A stretch of 64,000 nucleotides of DNA from Parachryseolinea silvisoli (GTDB lineage: Bacteria > Bacteroidota > Bacteroidia > Cytophagales > Cyclobacteriaceae). The number at the start of each line of letters is the position of its first letter. Within the stretch, counting starts at the first letter, position 1. Below the pieces are notes generated by a model that ran no database searches, was not told the origin of the DNA, and worked only from the letters and a program-made list of their open reading frames with translations. Shown in pieces: positions 61,575 through 64,000 of this stretch. The stretch lies in NCBI RefSeq assembly GCF_021190955.1, contig NZ_JAIOAO010000009.1, positions 62,001 through 126,000 of the forward strand, read 5' to 3'. The position numbers and the translations under genes are program-made.

Positions 61575-61582
61575 CAAAAGTA
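61575..61582 (-). promoter_or_regulatory. -7 element (TACTTTTG) of the ccoI promoter
   Basis: Exact match to TAnnTTTG on the minus strand, 24 bases upstream of the ATG at 61550. No -33 TTG is present, as at ccoNO. Confidence 0.6.
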
Positions 61583-61626
61583 CCGGGCCCATCCTGTAAG
61601 CCCGGTGATGATACTCAACTGTGCGC

Positions 61627-61640
61627 CTGATCTTTATCAG
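61627..61640. promoter_or_regulatory. CRP/FNR-type site CTGATCTTTATCAG upstream of ccoI
   Basis: CTGAT-N4-ATCAG, extended to CCTGAT-N4-ATCAGG at 61626-61641. Its centre (61633.5) is 51.5 bp upstream of the TACTTTTG box, exactly the spacing of the ccoNO site. Confidence 0.7.
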
Positions 61641-61740
61641 GTTTTGGCCCGAAAGCCGTCAACCCCGGGATTTTTCCGTCCATCAACCAGGAAGTGTACC
61701 GGTTGACTCGCGTATAGCTAAGAAATGGAGGCATGTTTTT

Positions 61741-61755
61741 TTAGATAATATCTAA
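61741..61755. promoter_or_regulatory. Perfect 15-bp AT-rich palindrome
   Basis: TTAGATA-A-TATCTAA lies about 190 bases upstream of the next promoter box, in the gap between ccoI and the small gene at 62032. It could be a binding site for an unknown regulator; nothing in the context identifies it. Confidence 0.35.
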
Positions 61756-61791
61756 TGGTTTTATAATGGGCAGATTATGACAACAGCATGG

Positions 61792-61885
61792 CCTGCCTGC
61801 CGGTAGGTGGGCGGTTTTATACAACATTCTGGCGTTAAACGCTAAAAATGAGTGTTTGGTCTCCTATCCGCCTGCAGGCAGATAG
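61792..61885. repeat. Two related GC-rich extragenic palindromes
   Basis: CCTGCCTGCCGGTAGGTGGG (61792-61811) folds as a 20-base hairpin with three G-T pairs. The second, 61864-61885, has arms CTATC/GATAG around the core GCCTGCAGGC. Both share CCTGC/GCAGG cores and lie within 100 bases in non-coding DNA, the pattern of REP-like elements. The interval 61593-61931 contains no gene I can support. Confidence 0.5.
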
Positions 61886-61931
61886 GGCAGAACTTTCGAG
61901 GTCCAGTTTTCGTTTTATCCCTAACAACAGT

Positions 61932-61939
61932 TATCTTTG
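61932..61939 (+). promoter_or_regulatory. -7 promoter element (TATCTTTG) of the 62032 gene
   Basis: Exact match to TAnnTTTG. The start point predicted near 61946 leaves room for the short upstream frame at 61958. Confidence 0.5.
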
Positions 61940-61957
61940 TGGTTATAGGCCACCAGA

Positions 61958-62035
61958 ATGGCCCAATCCCCCATCTTACTGTATACCTTCTTCAAACAGA
62001 AACGCTATTTTTTTCCTAGTCACTTTATCGCATGA
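61958..62035 (+). CDS. Possible 25-residue leader peptide coupled to the next gene
   Basis: ATG 61958 opens a frame starting MAQSPILLYTFFKQKRYFF that ends in TGA 62033-62035, sharing ATGA with the start of the gene at 62032. It begins about 12 bases after the predicted transcription start. The composition is hydrophobic and basic. The ATGA overlap suggests translational coupling, but chance cannot be excluded for such a short frame. Confidence 0.3.
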   Translation: MAQSPILLYTFFKQKRYFFPSHFIA

Positions 62036-62454
62036 ATGATAATGTAATAACCGATACCCTATCGGATCTGAATCGCAAATTTTCGTTGCAAGAGTATAAG
62101 AACCTGAAGCCCGCCCTTCGTGTGGTGTTCAAGAACGATCTGAAGAAAGCGATGGAACGTCTCAAGAAAGGCTTTACCATCAAAATGCTCGAGGACGATT
62201 ACCTTTTTGCACTGACCGCTACGCGTGCTAGCTTTAGCATGATGCAGATGATCAACGAATACCGCGAGGTATCGCACCGCCTCGGCCACAGCTGGAACAG
62301 CGCCCAGGAGAATGCAGAAAACTCGCGCAGCAAACGCGAGATTCGCGACAGAGTGCTGGAAGGATTGTTCCAGTCACGCGGCCTCTTATTCAACCGGGTA
62401 GACGATCGCACGATTGCCGTCGATCCCGAGATCTTAAGCCAATTCACGACGTAG
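62032..62454 (+). CDS. Hypothetical helical protein
   Basis: 140 residues, highly charged and probably all-helical, for example LKPALRVVFKNDLKKAMERLKKG and SAQENAENSRSKREIRDRVLEG. There is no signal peptide or membrane segment. I do not recognise the family. It is 17 bases upstream of truA and probably in the same transcript, as part of a short housekeeping operon. Confidence 0.7.
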   Translation: MNDNVITDTLSDLNRKFSLQEYKNLKPALRVVFKNDLKKAMERLKKGFTIKMLEDDYLFALTATRASFSMMQMINEYREVSHRLGHSWNSAQENAENSRSKREIRDRVLEGLFQSRGLLFNRVDDRTIAVDPEILSQFTT

Positions 62455-62471
62455 CCACCCCGCGATTTTTC

Positions 62472-63284
62472 GTGCGCTACTTCTTTCACATCGGATATCA
62501 CGGTCAAGCCTACAGCGGGTGGCAAAAGCTGCCCGGTATCATTAGCATACAAGAAGTACTCGAGACTACGCTGAGCCGGGTGTTAAAAGCACCCATTGCC
62601 ATCAATGGCTGCGGCCGCACCGACGCCCAGGTACATGCCAGCCAGTTCTTTTTCCATGCAGACCTGACCGTACCCGAAGACGTCGACCTCTTATTCCGCC
62701 TTAACAAGGGACTGCCATCCGACATTGCCATCTTTGATATACTTCCTGTAGAGGGCACTCCGCATGCACGCCTCGATGCGGTACAACGGTCGTATGATTA
62801 CTTTATTCATACCTATAAAGACCCGTTCCTGCATTCCGGCAGCGCGCTATACCTCGGAAAGATGCTTGACCTGTCGTTGATGAAACGCGCCGCGGCTTTG
62901 CTTACGCAATACAACGACTACCGCGCCTTTTGCGTCAGCCCCGATAAATATCGCACCACGATCTGTACCGTATCACGAGCCCAGTTATTTACCAATGAAG
63001 CCGGTGATCGCGTCCGGTTTCATATCTCCGCCAACCGCTTCCTGGGCAAGATGATCCGCATTATCATGCACCGGTTGCTGCAGGTGGGCGATGGCAGCAT
63101 GAGCTTGCACGAGTTTGAACAATACCTGATCAATCGGGTGCCTCCCAAGACCATCCGGCCTGCGTATCCCCAGGGATTATACCTGTCACGAGTGGTGTAC
63201 CCTTTTCTGGATTTACCCCGCCGAACAGAATTTTCCACCGTTTTCGGCCCTTCTGAATCGTATTGGCGCGAGGTTTTGCTGTAA
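62472..63284 (+). CDS. truA: tRNA pseudouridine synthase A
   Basis: 270 residues from a GTG at 62472. TruA signatures: YFFHIGYHGQAYSGWQ at the N-terminus, the catalytic Asp51 in NGCGRTDAQVHA, and FHISANRFLGKMIRIIMHRLLQVGDG in the second half. It makes pseudouridine at positions 38-40 of the tRNA anticodon arm. The length is normal for the family. The next gene has its own promoter. Confidence 0.95.
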   Translation: MRYFFHIGYHGQAYSGWQKLPGIISIQEVLETTLSRVLKAPIAINGCGRTDAQVHASQFFFHADLTVPEDVDLLFRLNKGLPSDIAIFDILPVEGTPHARLDAVQRSYDYFIHTYKDPFLHSGSALYLGKMLDLSLMKRAAALLTQYNDYRAFCVSPDKYRTTICTVSRAQLFTNEAGDRVRFHISANRFLGKMIRIIMHRLLQVGDGSMSLHEFEQYLINRVPPKTIRPAYPQGLYLSRVVYPFLDLPRRTEFSTVFGPSESYWREVLL

Positions 63285-63301
63285 AAACAGATGCACGCGC
63301 G

Positions 63302-63330
63302 TTGCATTTGTTGGGATTGTGTTACCTTTG
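63302..63330 (+). promoter_or_regulatory. Complete Bacteroidota promoter TTG-N18-TACCTTTG
   Basis: TTG at 63302-63304 and TACCTTTG at 63323-63330 match both consensus boxes with an allowed spacing. The -7 box ends 4 bases before the GTG at 63335, so the message should have almost no leader. Confidence 0.65.
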
Positions 63331-63334
63331 AAAG

Positions 63335-63745
63335 GTGAAGCGGCGACACATCCATACAACAAACTCTGCACGACGGGCCAACAGCCTGCTCGCGTTACTG
63401 TTGTTGTTTCTCTATGTCGCCGGTAATATTCAACCCGAGGCGCTGCACCATCTCTCGCACAGTGACGAGGCCGAAGCACAACACACTGCGATCACGGAAA
63501 AAGATCCGTGCCACCGCACATTGTATCACGCCGCAGTAGGCGATGGTTGCGATCACGCTGCACACTACACGACTCAAAAGAAGTGTGCTGCCTGTCATCT
63601 GGTATTTCATGCTGCACACCTGGTGCCTGCACCGGATGATGCAGCCACTGCATACAACGTTGTACCCCATACTGTCGCCAATGCCACGGTACCATGCGCA
63701 GGCGATATCGATTTCTCATCTTCCCGGGCACCGCCGGTAGCCTAA
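63335..63745 (+). CDS. His/Cys-rich exported protein, probably metal-binding
   Basis: 136 residues from a GTG at 63335. A membrane/signal segment lies at about 15-32 (NSLLALLLLFLYVAGNIQP). The rest is unusually rich in His and Cys: LHHLSHSDE, DPCHRTLYHAA, GDGCDHAAHY and KKCAACHLVFHAAH. The CAACH run resembles a heme c site (CxxCH), but the protein has no cytochrome fold that I can see, so zinc, copper or iron binding is more likely. It directly precedes a TonB-dependent receptor gene, which suggests a role in metal uptake. Family not recognised. Confidence 0.65.
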   Translation: MKRRHIHTTNSARRANSLLALLLLFLYVAGNIQPEALHHLSHSDEAEAQHTAITEKDPCHRTLYHAAVGDGCDHAAHYTTQKKCAACHLVFHAAHLVPAPDDAATAYNVVPHTVANATVPCAGDIDFSSSRAPPVA

Positions 63746-63826
63746 AGCTCCTTTATCTTTTTAGCGCTTGGTGTCGGGAATATACTTCCCGCGCCGGGTA
63801 TATTCTTTTCCAACAGTTTACAGACT

Positions 63827-64000
63827 ATGACAAACAAAGTCGTAATGCTTTTCGTGGCATTACACCTGTGTGTGTCCGTGGTAGCACAGCCCTGTCGTGG
63901 TGTGCTGACGGGCCAGGTGCTCGATGAGACCGGTGCACTCATCGCGGGAGCTTCGCTTTCGCTGAAAGAGGTGTCGGGTGGACAATTGTCGGATGGCACA
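63827..64000 (+). CDS. Start of a TonB-dependent outer membrane receptor (runs off the window)
   Basis: 58 codons are visible from ATG 63827. A signal peptide (MTNKVVMLFVALHLCVSVVAQ) is followed by CRGVLTGQVLDETGALIAGASLSL, the carboxypeptidase-D-like domain that opens many Bacteroidota TonB receptors. No STN domain stands before it. It lies 81 bases after the His/Cys-rich gene, and a metal or metal-chelate substrate would fit that neighbour. The class of receptor cannot be settled from this fragment. Confidence 0.75.
   Translation, partial: MTNKVVMLFVALHLCVSVVAQPCRGVLTGQVLDETGALIAGASLSLKEVSGGQLSDGT

Noticed and set aside
63590-63600. CAACH-type heme c site in the His/Cys-rich protein
   Set aside because: A single CxxCH in a short protein without a cytochrome-like fold or axial Met motif; general metal binding is more plausible.
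1-64000. Search for CRISPR arrays, tRNA or rRNA genes, phage or IS elements
   Set aside because: No spaced direct repeats, no cloverleaf or rRNA-like stretches and no transposase, integrase or phage structural genes were found by reading; small tRNAs cannot be fully excluded without a covariance-model search.

Overview
The window comes from a member of the Bacteroidota, most likely an aerobic or microaerobic Cytophagales-type bacterium. The evidence is SusC/SusD proteins, FecI/FecR pairs, TonB receptors with STN domains, a fused ccoN-ccoO oxidase gene, HmuY-family lipoproteins and repeated TAnnTTTG promoter elements. No rRNA, tRNA, CRISPR array, transposase or phage gene was seen. The assignment below genus level cannot be made from sequence reading alone.

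Layout. (1) 0-13.4 kb is mixed housekeeping and signalling: a truncated sensor protein, an arginase-family protein, a DinB protein, an alpha/beta hydrolase, a 44-residue histone H1-like protein, an FtsX-type permease, a YihY protein, a TPR-PP2C phosphatase, a histidine kinase and an SRPBCC protein. (2) 13.4-33.1 kb is a polysaccharide/glycoprotein utilisation locus: ECF sigma factor, FecR, SusC with STN domain, SusD, two accessory lipoproteins, a trypsin-like protease, a TlpA-like thioredoxin, GH29 fucosidase, a basic-secretory-type peptidase and two GH92 alpha-mannosidases. A divergent cysteine-peptidase lipoprotein shares an 11-bp promoter motif with fecR at identical spacing. The enzyme set points to fucosylated, mannose-rich N-glycoproteins. 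(3) 33.1-44.0 kb is a minus-strand heme acquisition operon: sigma factor, FecR, STN-bearing TonB receptor, two clear HmuY lipoproteins, two DUF5018-like lipoproteins, a third divergent HmuY-like lipoprotein, an S41 protease and a heme oxygenase. (4) 44.1-48.5 kb holds an HxlR/YceI divergent pair, a DUF763 protein and a GH43 glycosidase. (5) 48.5-61.6 kb is a respiratory island: universal stress protein, PAS histidine kinase, a receiver-CRP fusion regulator, then ccoNO, ccoQ, ccoP, ccoG, ccoH, a SafE-like protein, and in a second transcript ccoI, ccoS and hemN. (6) 61.6-64 kb has palindromic repeats, a small unknown gene, truA, a His/Cys-rich secreted protein and the start of a TonB-dependent receptor.

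How the parts may work together. The cbb3 oxidase needs heme and copper; the window encodes heme import, heme breakdown, late heme synthesis without oxygen (hemN) and copper loading (ccoI). The strongest undescribed signal I found is regulatory: a CTGAT-N4-ATCAG site stands 51.5 bp upstream of a Bacteroidota-type -7 element in front of both cco transcripts, and a weaker copy stands at the same spacing in front of the universal stress protein gene, next to the receiver-CRP fusion that could bind it. Other notable items are probable leaderless mRNAs, a structured leader ahead of susC, an orphan terminator and several uncatalogued small genes.
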